This document shows, piece by piece, positions 11,409 through 23,802 of a stretch of 64,000 nucleotides of DNA (position 1 is its first letter; every line of letters begins with the position of its first letter). The notes below the pieces were generated by a model. It was not told the origin of the DNA. It was given only the letters and a program-made list of their open reading frames with translations, and did not search any database. The DNA is from Apostichopus japonicus. Lineage: Eukaryota > Echinodermata > Holothuroidea > Aspidochirotida > Stichopodidae. The stretch spans positions 8,225,001 through 8,289,000 of the forward strand of contig NC_092562.1 in assembly GCF_037975245.1 (NCBI RefSeq). The letters are read 5' to 3'. A program made the translations under genes and the position numbers.

Positions 11409-13089
11409 GGTCTTAGCCAGAAATTTCAAATAGGGTGTCTCATCTGTTACTGAGTGCTTCGGCGCCTGCGCGAAGCCTATAACGGGTGGGGTCCAGGGGC
11501 CCGCCTTAGGGCCCCTGGAAGCCCAGCCCCTATCAATGGTTTATTTGACACAATTGGGGTTAAAAGTACAGTATGCTTAGAAAGCTGTGAAAACACCTAA
11601 GCCATCATGATTTTTGGGGGGAATTCAAACATAAAAAGTGCTATAAAACACTAGGTGCAAAAGTGCACCATGAAAACAGCTGATAGTAATTGATATATTA
11701 CAATTATATATAGCCTACTGTGTATCTAATAAGTATATGCCTATATTCTGTTAATGTCATCCATACAGGTATGAGCCTGGGGTACAAAAAAAATCACTGA
11801 ACTTTGTAGGTGATACTATACTAACGCCGTTGGCGTCAGTCAGCTTGCAGCGCGACACAGTTATAGGTGGGGTCCATGGGCATGCCTTAGGGCCTGTGGT
11901 AGGGTCCATGGGCAACGCCCTGGTTGGGGTACAGGGGTCCAAGCCCACAGAAGCTCTGAGAAATTCGAGGTTTAAAGACAACATTTTGGTGCCTTTTATA
12001 ATTTTATAAAGATTTTTAAATTGATTAAAACACTCAAAAGCAAAGTTTCACGCCAAAATATGCACACTGAAGCCACATGCCTAGCCTGTCGTTTTCACCC
12101 TACTTGATTCTTTCAATCATGGCGACCCATACTTAAAATGTTACTATTCATAAAATGTACACAATGGTCTGTTTTAATCTGGAATAATATTCAGCAGCTA
12201 CAGCACTACACTTCTCCTCAATTGTCACTTCTCTAATGATACTAAAAAAATTGAAAATCATGGGAAATTTATGAAAATATCGTTGCAATAATGTTGGGAA
12301 TGTTATGAAAATCCAGAGAAAAATTTGCGGTATAAGCTCCAGTTTGCGTATGCTACAGTGTGTTAGGATAATAGTTTTTGTCCCTCTGCAGGTTGGATAT
12401 GCATCGATTCGGTAATGAAAAACATTCGAATGACGGATCAAATGATACAGTAACGCTGTTGTTAGAAATTAACGGAAAAGAAATCAAGGAAATCCACGAA
12501 AAAAGCTCATGTCTTCATATATTACCATGGTAACAATCATACTCAACCCTTTTTCATTCCCCATTGAATGCGGTCACCAGGAAGAAATTCTGTGGCGACT
12601 ACATTTATATTTTTTTCCAAATTCTGGTGGCCCAGAATGAAAATGTGATCGCCACTTCGATATGCTAAATATTAGTACAAAAAAAGGCCTAGGCTCAACA
12701 TCGAGTAGCACTACTGTCACGGTACTGACTACTAACGTTGAACTTTGAAGCTTGTAGTTAGTACTGATGTCAGTGGCTCGTACGAGCCACTGACATCTAC
12801 GTAGTACATTTTGATTTTAAAATAATAGGCTAATGTATATTATTTTCTAACAAAATGGGTACGGTGAAAAATATCTTACTTTATGTTTTCATGTTCAAAT
12901 ACGTAGGTGTAAGATAAGGTATAAAACCTTCCTCAATAATTTCTATTTGCTTTTGTTTCTTTCATTAACTTGTTAATTACTGTACTTCATATAATTAACA
13001 TTACTACTAGCTCACACTGCCGCCGCTGATTATGCTTGCTCTCCACTTCTATTGGATCAGACCATATAAATATCCAATTTAGCTCTTAA
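11409..13089. other. Repeat-derived intron sequence
   Basis: No gene seen. Two GC-rich stretches (about 11480-11530 and 11862-11950) share GGTGGGGTCCA.GGGC..GCC followed by TTAGGGCC..TGG, so they are diverged copies of one repeat. A 32-bp perfect palindrome is at 12766-12797, listed separately. Confidence 0.45.
12766..12797. repeat. Perfect 32-bp palindrome
   Basis: GATGTCAGTGGCTCG-TA-CGAGCCACTGACATC, 15-bp arms around a TA centre with no mismatch. It could form a short hairpin in RNA or a small cruciform. No flanking gene explains it. Confidence 0.95.
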
Positions 13090-13110
13090 ACAGTTACTAT
13101 ACCCTCATAC

Positions 13111-13516
13111 AAATTAAAGCATGTAAACTGCATGTAAATTGCATGTAAATTGTATGTATCTTGTATGAAAAGGCTAAAACATGCAATTTGCATGCATGTA
13201 CATGCTCTACACATGCTGTTTTCATACAATTTACATGCATGCATCCAGGAAGCATGTATTTATGCATGCATGTATTCGAATACATGCGTGTAAACCTTAC
13301 ACTAAGCATGTATCGCAGCAATATAAGTGTCCATTGGGCATGTAACTTGGTGTATGCATGCATGTAACCAAACTGTCAAACATGTATTTGGACTTAGTTG
13401 TTTTATGAATGCTTGTGAAGCATGTATTTTGGACTTTGTCAAATTCATAGTGCATGTATTCAAATTTACAGTGCATGTATTTTGGACTTTGATCAATTTA
13501 CAATTGCACTCATGCA
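13111..13516. repeat. GCATGT-rich motif cluster, left
   Basis: About 400 bp with dozens of GCATGTA / TACATGC words, several fused as GCATGCATGTA. Open frames on both strands here are artefacts of the motif. Paired with the cluster at 21398. Confidence 0.85.
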
Positions 13517-14539
13517 ATTAGTCAATTTGGATGTAATTTTATTGTATACTGTATATAGGATGATTATATCATATTTTATCACAATAAGTTTTGGTAGGAA
13601 TGAAGAGTTTGATTATTTTTCTTTTCCAGATGAGCTCTTGACATCTTAAGATGCAAACAAGCATTCATTTTTTCGAATTTCAGCTAGCTGGTTGTTTAAA
13701 GTAACCTCATGCATTGGTGATATATGTTATTAAATGGAGCACCCTGAAATATAAAGCATTGATTTGGTAATCTCCCATGAGTTATAAGGAAATGCCATTG
13801 TGTATTTAGCTTCTGTACATGCTTCATACTGTGCCTTGATTCCAACTTTACATACTGTGATGACAAATTTAAAAACTTTATAAAAACTACAGGATGATGC
13901 GGTATGACTTTTTGAAGTTTATATTTGGTATTGCCTGCACTCTCAAAATACTTATTTTACCACTTATACATTCACTAATGCATTACTACAATATGTTGGT
14001 GAAAGTAAAATGGACTAGTACTCTATGTTACACCCCTGGTAGTCAAATTGGGGTCACAACCCTTGTTATGGTCACCAAATGTTTTTGGGGTGGCCAAATG
14101 TAAACAGTCAATTGGTAAAATGTCAGCCAATGTTTTTAGTTTACTAGGAATTCAAAACGCCCGTTCCAGGGACGCATCTGCCCGAAAAAGTTTGCATTCC
14201 GCAGATAAAAACTTATGTCCCCCAAGACAAACCTGTGTTAACAGCACAAGCCAAGCTATGACCTTTACGTTCTTTTGAAGTCAAGTATAACATCCCTAGA
14301 TCACAATTGCTTGCACTTTGAGACTAAATAGTATGGTTGAGGCCTATATATACACACAAACGAATTAAAAAAGATAAAATTAGTTGCAGTACATTTCAAG
14401 AAAATGTACAAATTTGAATGTTCACCAAAGCTGATGTTTTCCTGTTCTGGTAGACTTAGCCTCAGCTAAGTGTAACATGCACAGTACGACTTCCTTGAGT
14501 ACTGTAGACAAAAGAAAAAACTATATTTGGCATTACTTT

Positions 14540-14735
14540 ACATCGTGACTAACAGCAAAAAAGTCTTTGGATTGTTCTTTGCAAAGCAACTTCTGTCATC
14601 CACCCCTACCCCCCGCAAGAAAAAAAAATAGAACGGCACCTAAGTGTAATTGTTCTCCCTTCTGAGCACTGAACACGAGCCCTTTAATCTAATTATTCAG
14701 GTAACTCTTGCGCCGTAGAATAAAGCGGTAAAGGT
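14540..14735 (+). repeat. Local direct duplication, copy 1
   Basis: TTTACATCGTGACTAACAGC through TCTGAGCACTGAACACGAGC and ATTCAGGTAACTCTTGC recur at 15851-16040 in the same orientation with small differences, including the C-rich tract followed by an A-rich tract. Confidence 0.85.
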
Positions 14736-15850
14736 TTGACAAATTTCCAAAGAGATACGCAATGCCCTCTTGAGTCAAAAGTGAACGACAGCCATTAAGA
14801 CAGAAAGAAAGATGAGAGGCTTACCACAGCAATTTACAACAAATACTTTTCAAATTGATTTTACCACTGTACAATGAAGAATAACATTCAGATTACTATG
14901 AAATTCCTTACATATAGGAAATGCTTGTTGAAATTATTGTTTCACAACGAAAAGGTCATGACCTAACCTTATGGATTTTGTGTACAAAAATATTGCAGCT
15001 TATAAATAGAATATAAACGATTGGTGTCTTTACACAGTAAAAAACAAAAACCACAAACAGCTCATTCACTTGAGCCTAAAATGACTGACTCTTCTAACTC
15101 ATTGGGGTTAATTACATTCAAAATTTTGCAATTTTATGATAGGCAAATATTAAAAAGGTGGTACATGTAAACAAAAGTCTAGTATACCCATAGATGTTGT
15201 TTTACATAGCCAGTGGTATTTTGAGAGAGTTGTCAGAGCTGGTAAATATTGGGTCTCCATGCAAGCAAAAAACCTTCGACTACCATACCATTTACTGTAC
15301 TCATGTTTATACAGTACTTATATTATGCATCTCTTCGACTGGTGTGTACCGTTCAATGAACACAATTAGTATATATAAAAATTAAATAACTATCAATAGA
15401 GTTTGAAAATCAATTGTGAACAAGAATAAAAATTTTCTGCATTGTACTGAATTCACAATTTTATTCACATAGTCATTTATATCTACAGTGTTCCTGTTGT
15501 GTTAATTTCTTTCTTTCTCCAAACAATACTGATCAGAATCAGCTTTCCAATAAAAATATTATGTTATACGTAACTTAAACAGGGCCCTCTGTTTCAATCA
15601 CTTTTAATCAGATTGGGAACCTCAGCAATGTAACTAATATTCTTTGCATCAGTGAAATCCATGCACACACAAACAGCAACCAAAATCATACGCAGAAATA
15701 AAATATCTTTGGTTGGGTGGTGCAACGTCAAGATTAATATGTGTTCATTTATTGTTGGATACATCATCCTTCGTCAGAGAAATTGGCAGTTTTTTGCCAC
15801 GTTACACACAAGCGCTACATACCTGCTACTGCATAAACAAAACTTCTGCT

Positions 15851-16040
15851 TTACATCGTGACTCACAGCAAAGAAGTCTTAAGATTGTTCTTTGCCAAAC
15901 AACTTGTTTTCCACCCCAACTCCTCCCCTCCCCCCAAGAAAAAAATAATAGAATGGCAACTTAAGTGTAATTGTTCTTCCTTCTGAGCACTGAACACGAG
16001 CCCTTCAATCTAAGTATTCAGGTAACTCTTGCAGAGAGTG
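15851..16040 (+). repeat. Local direct duplication, copy 2
   Basis: Second copy of the block at 14540-14735, about 1.3 kb downstream, same orientation. Confidence 0.85.
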
Positions 16041-16504
16041 AAGTAAGAAAAGGTTCACCGTCTTACGAGAAATACGTGGAATGTCTCTTTGGACTAAACG
16101 GGAACCACGGTATTGTTTTGTGTACTATTTACTACTAAAATACTTTAGACTAGTATGATCTAGCCCCCCAATTTTTTTTCCCCGCCTCCAGCTATGCATT
16201 TTAAGGGCAGTTCCATGCTCCTAACTTTAAAGAAGCTTAATTGTATACCCTGCACATGTAATTTTGGTGGCCTAGGCTACAGGGCTAAGCCTAGGTATGG
16301 ACCAAGACAGTAATAGTAATACAAATAAGATATACTGTAGCCTAGGCCTATTCAAAATATTACCCTACTAATAAAAAGCACTGGGTTTTCTGTAGGCAGC
16401 CTATAGCCTTACCAATACCACAGGCTGTATACATTTTTGTTCATGGTGGGAAAAACATCCAGTTCCATCATAACTGAAGTAAAAAAAGTCATTTTAACAA
16501 CCTT

Positions 16505-16776
16505 TCAGCTCCATTTCCTTCATTGATTCCTTCTGTTGGGAGTTGAGTGGTACCAACGTTAGTAATAGTAGTATTCAGACTAGTCGTAGAACTAGTACTA
16601 CTACTAGCTGGGCTAATGGCAACACTAACAGAGTAGTGTCACTAATATTGGGCCTAACGTAAGGCATCTCATCACCATTGTCTAAATCGTCTAACTGAGA
16701 TGAGCTTAGTCGCCACCGTGTGGTTCGTGGCACACACTTAAACGGGTTGCTTGTCCTGAAATAGTCTCTATATTTA
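16505..16776 (-). pseudogene. Candidate first exon of an unrecognised gene, frameshifted
   Basis: The minus strand opens with MPSKYRDYFRTSNPFKCVP and continues as an acidic segment (SQLDDLDNGDEMPYVRPN) up to about 16630. The original frame then becomes meaningless, while the next frame gives a Ser/Thr-rich run (VAISPASSSTSSTTSLNTT) that continues to a possible GT donor near 16505. One small indel would explain this. M-x-KYR-Y- starts followed by a basic W-R segment occur in large proteins of CACTA-type transposons as I recall them, which would fit the surrounding element. That is an inference, not a domain match. Confidence 0.35.
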
Positions 16777-19706
16777 GAAGGCATTGTGGGCCTCAATATT
16801 GATCGACAAATGTTCCGGAATTTTCTTAGAGCATAGAACTTAGAAGTAACGTCGTCCGTACTTACTCTAAAAGTCTAAGGACAAGGTCTATACTGTACAT
16901 ATCGCGCGATATGCACACAGTAGCCTACAGTAGTAGGCCTAGTAGAAAGTTGAGTCTCGTGTATCCGACATGCTCAGTGATTAACCTCCGCCATGTATCA
17001 CGATCTTGCGCAAGGTTTATTGCTTCTTCGAAATTGTTAATATTAACGTCCTTTAAATTGCGACTTTATTTTTCCAAGCAAAGTAGTCACGGGCCTTCCT
17101 ACTGGTTTAGTACAGTACAATATACTATTTTACGTTTAGTTTGTCGAAGTTAAGTTAACGTTGCTGTCGACAAAATGAATATGCATAATGACCGACCGTA
17201 CCGCAGACGGCGTGCCCGGTACGTTTATTTATTATTTTTTAATTTTGTCTGGTCTTCTAAAGCGGAAAATACGATACCAAAAAAAACAGAAACCCACAAT
17301 TTCTAAATAAATTTATTTTAATTAATTACACCTGTCCTGTTTCACCCACAAAACACGAACCAAATAGATTCGTTTCGTGTTAAATGTATAACAGTTCACA
17401 TTTACAAGGAACATCGGGACTCTATCAATTTCGGCGGTAAAACATACACTTTCAAAGATAGTTACAGTATATAGATATCGGAATACATCAGTGGCGTGTT
17501 GTCGGTATCATCTTTCTTCGGAAATTTGCTTGTATTTTGCTCAGTTTAGTGAACACCTCCTGTCGCGTTCACTCTAGTATCAAGGTTTATTGTTTCTGTC
17601 AACGGATCTAGTGTTTAAAGCAGTTTGGATTCATTATTTCCAGTGATTTAGTTGAGTGCATTTTTCGAATATCAACTTTTCGGTCATGTTGTAGTAGCCT
17701 ATACTATAGCCTACCACTTGCATTATACCACTTGCATTGTACGTGGTTCAGTACGTTAGTCGTTTACCAGCAAGAGAAGAAGTGCAAATATGTTGGAAGT
17801 TTGCTGGGGACCGAAGAAGATGAGCTCAGGAGAGAGTTACAACGGTATCAACGTATGCCCCAACCAAAATTACCATGTAAGTAATGTTTTTGCAAGCTGT
17901 CATAATGTTTTAATTTTTTTCTTTATTTTAATTAGCCTAGGCTAGGCCTAGGCCTACTTTGTTTTTTTTTACTTATCCTGAAAAACTAAAAGACGTGCAA
18001 TGTAAGATTAGAAGCTACATCATTCATTGGAAGGATCATGCATCACGGAAGGTCAAATTGATAATATATTGTTTCTGAAATTGTTTGGTCCAAATATGAA
18101 CTGCAATTGCTCCATTGATATTGTGATGCATTAAGATAAACCTTCAATTTTGTTGTTCTGGTTACATGCATCGTTTCAGCTGTGTCACCTCTTCTGTCTT
18201 ACTATTGTTTTCTTTGATATATGGACATATTTTGACAGAAAAAAGCTAGTTTTAACAAACATTTTCAATTTATGTCAAGAAGATTTCACAGAACCTTTGC
18301 TCTTTCCTTACAGCAGTCACTTGTGAGGAACTGCATTTCTTGAAATGCTTGACAGGTGCATTGGAATGCCAACAAGCCTTCCTTGGCAACAAGAAACAGG
18401 TTAGATTTTTGTAGTATTGTTTTAGAGGCATTTTTTAAAGGAGGATAGGTAGGTAGTTGAGAGATACACAACTTTCTGTACAGTTTCCCTTCAAATCAGC
18501 TATAAATATGCATCCTGCAAAGATTTCCCAAAAAACTGCCTCATCAGTAGCAATTTCAACCAGAAATTTCTTTAATCAGCAGAAAGAAACGGTTTGTGTT
18601 TGAAAGTCAACGTCCCAGTTTGAAGGAAATTCAAATATAAACCACTGTACAGAGAGTAATGTAAAATGTCATTATTGTTCATCTTTAAACTTAAAGTAGT
18701 AGAGGTGTTGGGGAAGTGATGTTGATATACCATGTAAATTGTACCATCTTTGCTTTGTTTCTTTTTTTGCTTTTGTTTTTATATGCTGCAAGGGCTTGAA
18801 TCAGAACAATTGATAGAACTCTTTGAATAATACTCCCTCATTTTAAGGGAAGAATGACACTCCACAGCCATGCATCCATCATCTTTCCTCTAGGCCTGAG
18901 GTTGCTTATAACTTTAATAAAAGTTGTTCATACTTTTTCTTACAGACAAGTTTTTCAGACCCAGAATTTTCATTTTTGGATGGCATTGCATTTGCACCAT
19001 CAGAGACATCGGTTGATGAAGACAGTTTTGTCCAAGAATGCGAGAGTAGTGAAACTTGAGGTATGTCATATATAGTCATCCAATTATGCTGGCATTTTTG
19101 CCATTTGAAAAGGATTGTCCAGCCAAAAGTTATATCAAAGAGTACTATAATCTGAACATTCTGGTAAAACTTACATTCAAATCTAATGCTTCGTTCTCGA
19201 ATATTGACATTTGAAGTTTTCAAATTTTATACCAAGAATAGGCTTGAAGCATACAGGTGTGATATCATAGCCTAGGTGCACACTCAGGAATAAGTTTTTT
19301 GTTTACTTCACAAACAAATTTCTATGCCAAAATTTGAATCATTCATAATGTAAATGCATCACATGTATGAATTGGTATTTAATTCCCATCTCCATTGGGC
19401 AAACAATCAAGTTTGCTTCGATTTCAATTTGGTAGGCCCAATTCGACCAGGGTAGGATACATGAACATACTCGTTTTAATATCCAAAGTACATACACAGG
19501 AAAAAATATCCTAGCAGTAAACCAAATTCCGTTGTGAATATCCCAACTCCAAATCCATGTTTCTCGTTCAATCCTGGGCGAAATACTACCGTGACTCTGT
19601 GTTATTCCATAGAGTTAGGCCTAGTTAGGCCAGTAACATCCACTACATACACAATCAGAAAAGACATGCAGTCACTAACAAAATATAAAAACGTCCGATC
19701 ACTATA

Positions 19707-19707
<1 letters not shown>

Positions 19708-19763
<56 letters not shown>
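19708..19763. repeat. (TA)n microsatellite
   Basis: About 28 uninterrupted TA dinucleotides, directly followed by a foldback element. Confidence 0.97.
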
Positions 19764-19769
<6 letters not shown>

Positions 19770-19914
19770 TATTAGACAAAACCAGAGAACTACGATATGA
19801 TTCATAATTGACAAATAGGGAGTAATGTTTTAGAAAATACTATTTCCTAAAACACTACTTATTTGTCAGTTATGAGTCATATCTTATTTCTCTGGTTTTC
19901 TCTAATAATATTTT
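19764..19914. mobile_element. Foldback MITE-like hairpin
   Basis: The first half, starting AAATATTATTAGACAAAACC, is the imperfect reverse complement of the second half, ending with GGTTTTCTCTAATAATATTT. Arms are about 75 bp with little or no loop, and the whole unit (about 151 bp) abuts the TA microsatellite. A MITE inserted at a TA site is the simplest reading. Confidence 0.8.
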
Positions 19915-21397
19915 TCTTTGGAGTAAAGGTGAATTTTCTCTATACTAAATATCTATAGCCTATCTATATGTTTGTTTCTGTTCTTTTCAGATTTCTGTCA
20001 TGGAATTGCCCCACGCCTTGATGCCTACAACAGTAGAATACCGGCTGCGAACAGCATGATTCATACTGTAGGGTCTGCAAGCAGCATGGGGTCACGTTTG
20101 TCAAGTGGTGTAGCGGGCGCATTTTCAGTGCAGACGGTACAATGCACCGAGAAATGTTTGCCATGTATGTACAAACTTTACAAAAAGTGTCAACTCTGAT
20201 AATTGAGAAATACTGTAGCTTATAAACATAATATCTGACATATACTGCATGTGGGGCTTGGGGAAATGTATGATCCCTATTGTTTTGGGTCATATGAATA
20301 TTTACAAAATATGCCTTAATCTTGATATGCCAATATCTTTGCAAGTGTAAATGTAGAGTTTAATTAATACGAACTTTGTTTGTATGTGAGTTATGTGAAG
20401 TAGATATTCCCTATTTGCCCTGGGAGAAGTTCACAGAAATTGATGAGTTGCATGTGCTGTAAAAATCTTGAAAAGCTAGTGTTTGGCTTATAGGTACCTG
20501 CTAGAAAGTTTTCTACTCTGTTCTTAATTTGCTATTCGGCTCCACAAATTACCAAGCCTATAGGAATAGAAGTCAGCAATGGACCAAGTTAGTAATTTGT
20601 TTTATGTTTTACACCAAATTTAATGCTTTTAGAATGTTCACATATTTTTGATGAAGCTTAACTATATTAATGTTGCTCATGTTTTCTTTTTGCCTTAATT
20701 TTATGACAAATATATATTCTATATATGTGCCTTATAGCATACAGAGTGGCCATTCTGTGATGCAACATTCTGTAAGCTTCCAATCCATTCTTTAATTGGA
20801 TAAACATTGCCAAATTTTATGACTTGATCAGTGTTTTGAGTATCCAGATCTTATCTTTCAACATGATTCATTCATTACTACTGTACCTTTACAACAGTAT
20901 ACTTGTGTACTATACTATAATACTATAACACTACACATCTATAGTGAGGAAAATGTAGTCACAATTAAGGGTGCCCAATGGGCATATGTAACGTTTTGAT
21001 ATACCATTTTTATTACACTTGTATAATTGCATTTAAGGTGCTTTCTTTCTTAGCTCATCTGCATTATATTTTTTATCAGCTATATACCAGTTCATAATTA
21101 TATCTACCGTTCATTATCTACATGTGACCAACTCCTTATTTTTCAGTTTTGCATATACTTTTTTTAGCTTGCCAGGATAACTCTACTTTGCCTTTCTCAC
21201 TACACTTGTTAGTATATGTTTTCAACATAAATAAAACTTTGATTTTCCATGTTCGGTGCTTTCAGTCCAGATTTTGCATTTCATAATTTGTTTCTTAAGA
21301 AGTCTAAATCTTCACATTTCTTGTAAGTAGTCTATTCTTAACCAGTATTTTATTTAATGTTACCTTATTTCTAAGCATTGCCTCATTTGCAAATACT

Positions 21398-21838
21398 TTC
21401 ATGCATGTATTTCCATGGAATACATGCATGTATATTTCCTTTGCATTAGTGCATGCAATGGATTTAAAAACATGCTTCAAGCATGAATTGTTTCAAATCC
21501 GACGCAAAAAACATGCTTTAAGCATGTACATGTATGAAACATTTCAAATACATGCTTCACGCATGCCATAGTGCATGTGAGGGCATTTTCACACGTGTAT
21601 TGTTTCAAACCCCGCGCAAAAAACATGCTTTAAGCATGTACATGTATAAAACATTGAGTAATACCTGCTTTAAGCATGTATTTGCTGGAGCATGTAATGT
21701 AGCTCATTTACATGCATGTAATTTTTTCAAATACATGCTTCACGCATGCCATAGTGCATGTAAGGAGGGCATTTTCATACATGTATTGTTTCAATCCCCG
21801 CGCAAAAAACATGCTCAAGAAATACGCATGCATGTAAA
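21398..21838. repeat. GCATGT-rich motif cluster, right
   Basis: Counterpart of the cluster at 13111. It contains two near-identical blocks of about 180 bp (each with AATACATGCTTCACGCATGC and CGCGCAAAAAACATGC). Confidence 0.85.
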
Positions 21839-22085
21839 GGGTACTAGAAATTTGTGTAAGGGTACTATAGTACCACAGACTACCGTACTTATATGCAGGC
21901 CCAGGGTTCGCATTAGCCACTAGATTGCGCGATTCGCGCAATTTGATCGCATTTGGAATAAACGATTAGAAAAAAGCCACTTGCGCTGATTATTGTTTTG
22001 TTATCCCGTCTATAACCCATAAACATCTCGTAAAATTCCTTGTCAACCTCTCCTTGAAATAAACGATTGAGTCAATCATTTCTTC

Positions 22086-22400
22086 CACATGGTAGCCTAA
22101 CACCACACTAAGTCAATGGAAATCAAGCCTAACCATCTGTTTCTTCGCTGAATTTGTGATGCAGTTATAAGATATCCATGGAATACTTTCATTATTGCTG
22201 TTACGTTCGACAACTTCGACCACATGGTTGCCTAACATCACACTAAGTCAATGTGGGTAATCTAGCCTAGCCGTCTGTTTATTAGCTGAAATTGTGACGC
22301 AGTTATAAGATATCAATGGAATACTTTCGTTATTGTTGTTATCTTCGACCACATGGTAGCCTTACACCACACTAACTTGGTCAATGGGAAATCTGCCTAA
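22086..22400 (+). repeat. Tandem repeat, period about 130 bp, 2.5 copies
   Basis: Units start at about 22086, 22222 and 22348 with CACATGGT(A/T)GCCTAACA. Each continues with CACACTAAGTCAATG and, in the first two, GCAGTTATAAGATATC.AT. The third unit is cut short. Confidence 0.85.
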
Positions 22401-22735
22401 CCATCGGTTTGCAAAAAAAAATCACACTTTGCAAAGGATTCGGGTAGTAAATTAGGAACCGGGTAGTACCGCGTCGGGCGGGTACCTTCGTTATTTTTGT
22501 AAAGTATTGGTGAAATTTTCAGTTGCAAAAACCGATCGCCACAGTATTATAGGTCTGGCGACTATCGTTAATTTTTCCAGAAATTATCATCCCCAGCCGA
22601 GAATGGTCATCGCCAATGCGACCGTAATGAAAAAAAGGTTGATATTCATACTAACTGCGAAGCAAGATGGCTTGTGTTGCATACATCCTATTGTATTGCC
22701 TTGACAAATGATTTCTCGAACCCGCGCAATATAAC

Positions 22736-23251
22736 CATAGGCGTATGAGCCTAATTTGATTTGGGGGGGCTGTAACGACTTGCCCGAAAAATATAAGCAA
22801 AATTTTTCGTGCGCTCTGCGCGCGTTCAACATCTTAATGTGCTATCACATAGGCATTCATCGGTTATTACATCACATGCCGATAACCGATGAATACCTAT
22901 ATGACATGCACAATAAGACCTTGAATGCGCGCGAAGCGCGCAAAAAATTTTGCTTATATTTTCCGTGTTATTACCCTCCCATATTGGTTATAGTTATTGG
23001 GGAAGTCGTTACAATAATAACGATAATACAGATAATATCAGTTTAACCATTGAAAAACACATTGCAAATTATTTTTCTTTCAGTAGGTGCCCGAAAAATT
23101 CTCAGCATATTAGTACCCACATTTTCACCAAAATAATTGAAAAACACATTGCAAATTATTCTTCTTTCAGTAGTTGCCCGAAAAATTCTCAGCATATTGC
23201 CCGAATTTTCACCAACAATTTGGGTTGGGGGGCTGTAGCCCCCCGCCTATG
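22736..23251. mobile_element. 516-bp MITE with perfect 8-bp target duplication
   Basis: Ends are CATAGGCG and its reverse complement CGCCTATG. The flanks are identical octamers AATATAAC (22728-22735 and 23252-23259). Interior: a GGGGGGCTGTA block inverted at both ends, GCGCGC-rich arms, and two direct copies of TTGAAAAACACATTGCAAAT (about 23050 and 23137). An 8-bp duplication points to hAT-type mobilisation. There is no coding capacity. Confidence 0.9.
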
Positions 23252-23802
23252 AATATAACATTAATATAAATTAATCAGAAATTTCGCACCATTTTGAAAC
23301 TAGACAGACTGCATGGTCGTTACTACGACGCAAAACTTTTCCCTCCTTCCTTTTCAGGTATATAAGGAAAACATCGCAGCAGCTGTCAATATTAGCTCAC
23401 TCTTTCCACAGTACCGTGATACACAACACCTAGCTTGGAAAGAATAAATACAAATACACGGGTGTGCGAAAATGATCAAGCGACGAAACAATTTTTTTTT
23501 AGCTAGCTAGGTGGTTGGCTATTGAGTGTAGGTTTTTATATTGTGTTGTTGACTGGACTGTATTCCAAGCTGTTATAACGAGAGGATCGACTGTCAGGGT
23601 TTTTTTCAGTGATTATTTCACAGTGTTGTGTCCTCATTTTAAACGTGCGGCGCCCGTTGACTGAGCAGTACATACAAATAACTAATAGTTACAGAGCCAT
23701 CTATTGGCGTCTCAAAAGCCGTCCCACTCAAATTCGGCCGTCTTTCATTTTGATCTAGCCGTCTCAAAGACGGCGAGACGCATTGCTAGCTAAGACCCTG
23801 TC

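Larger units (their letters stand above)
17756..20171 (+). pseudogene. Candidate spliced gene of unknown function with in-frame TGA
   Basis: Four segments join in one frame. Exon A (open from before 17756, ends 17876, phase 1) includes GTEEDELRRELQRYQRMPQP. Exon B is 18314-18399 (CEELHFLKCLTGALECQQ). Exon C is 18946-19051 (acidic, FSDPEFSFLDG ... SETSVDEDSF). Exon D is 19991-20164 (DFCHGIAPRLDAYNSR). All junctions have AG/GT borders (GTAAGT, GTTAGA, GTATGT, GTATGT) and matching phases. The last codon before the exon C donor is TGA, so the product ends there, or the copy is dead, or exon C is the last coding exon. Exon A has no ATG in this frame, so an upstream exon is required. No domain is recognised. 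It lies inside the possible CACTA-like element. Confidence 0.35.
13092..21876. mobile_element. Possible CACTA-like element with ACATGC subterminal clusters
   Basis: Two clusters rich in ACATGC/GCATGT motifs in both orientations (13111-13516 and 21398-21838) lie about 8 kb apart. Outside them are diverged inverted ends: left TACTATACCCTCATACAAATT, and the right end read inverted TACTATAGTACCCTTACACA then AATT. Many short subterminal repeats next to short inverted ends are a hallmark of CACTA (EnSpm) elements. Inside are an incomplete minus-strand exon (16.5-16.8 kb) and a candidate + strand gene (17.7-20.2 kb). No transposase core domain is recognised, so the class is tentative. Confidence 0.4.

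Noticed and set aside
13097-13521. Overlapping 64-88-codon open frames on both strands
   Set aside because: They follow the ATGCATGT motif in every frame; low-complexity Met/His/Cys-rich products are artefacts of the repeat.
19602-19814. Open frame with a long Tyr-Ile run
   Set aside because: It is a translation of the TA microsatellite.
19930-20345. 126-codon minus-strand open frame at 19964-20344
   Set aside because: It is antisense to the candidate exon D and lacks domain features; the + strand reading has matching splice phases.
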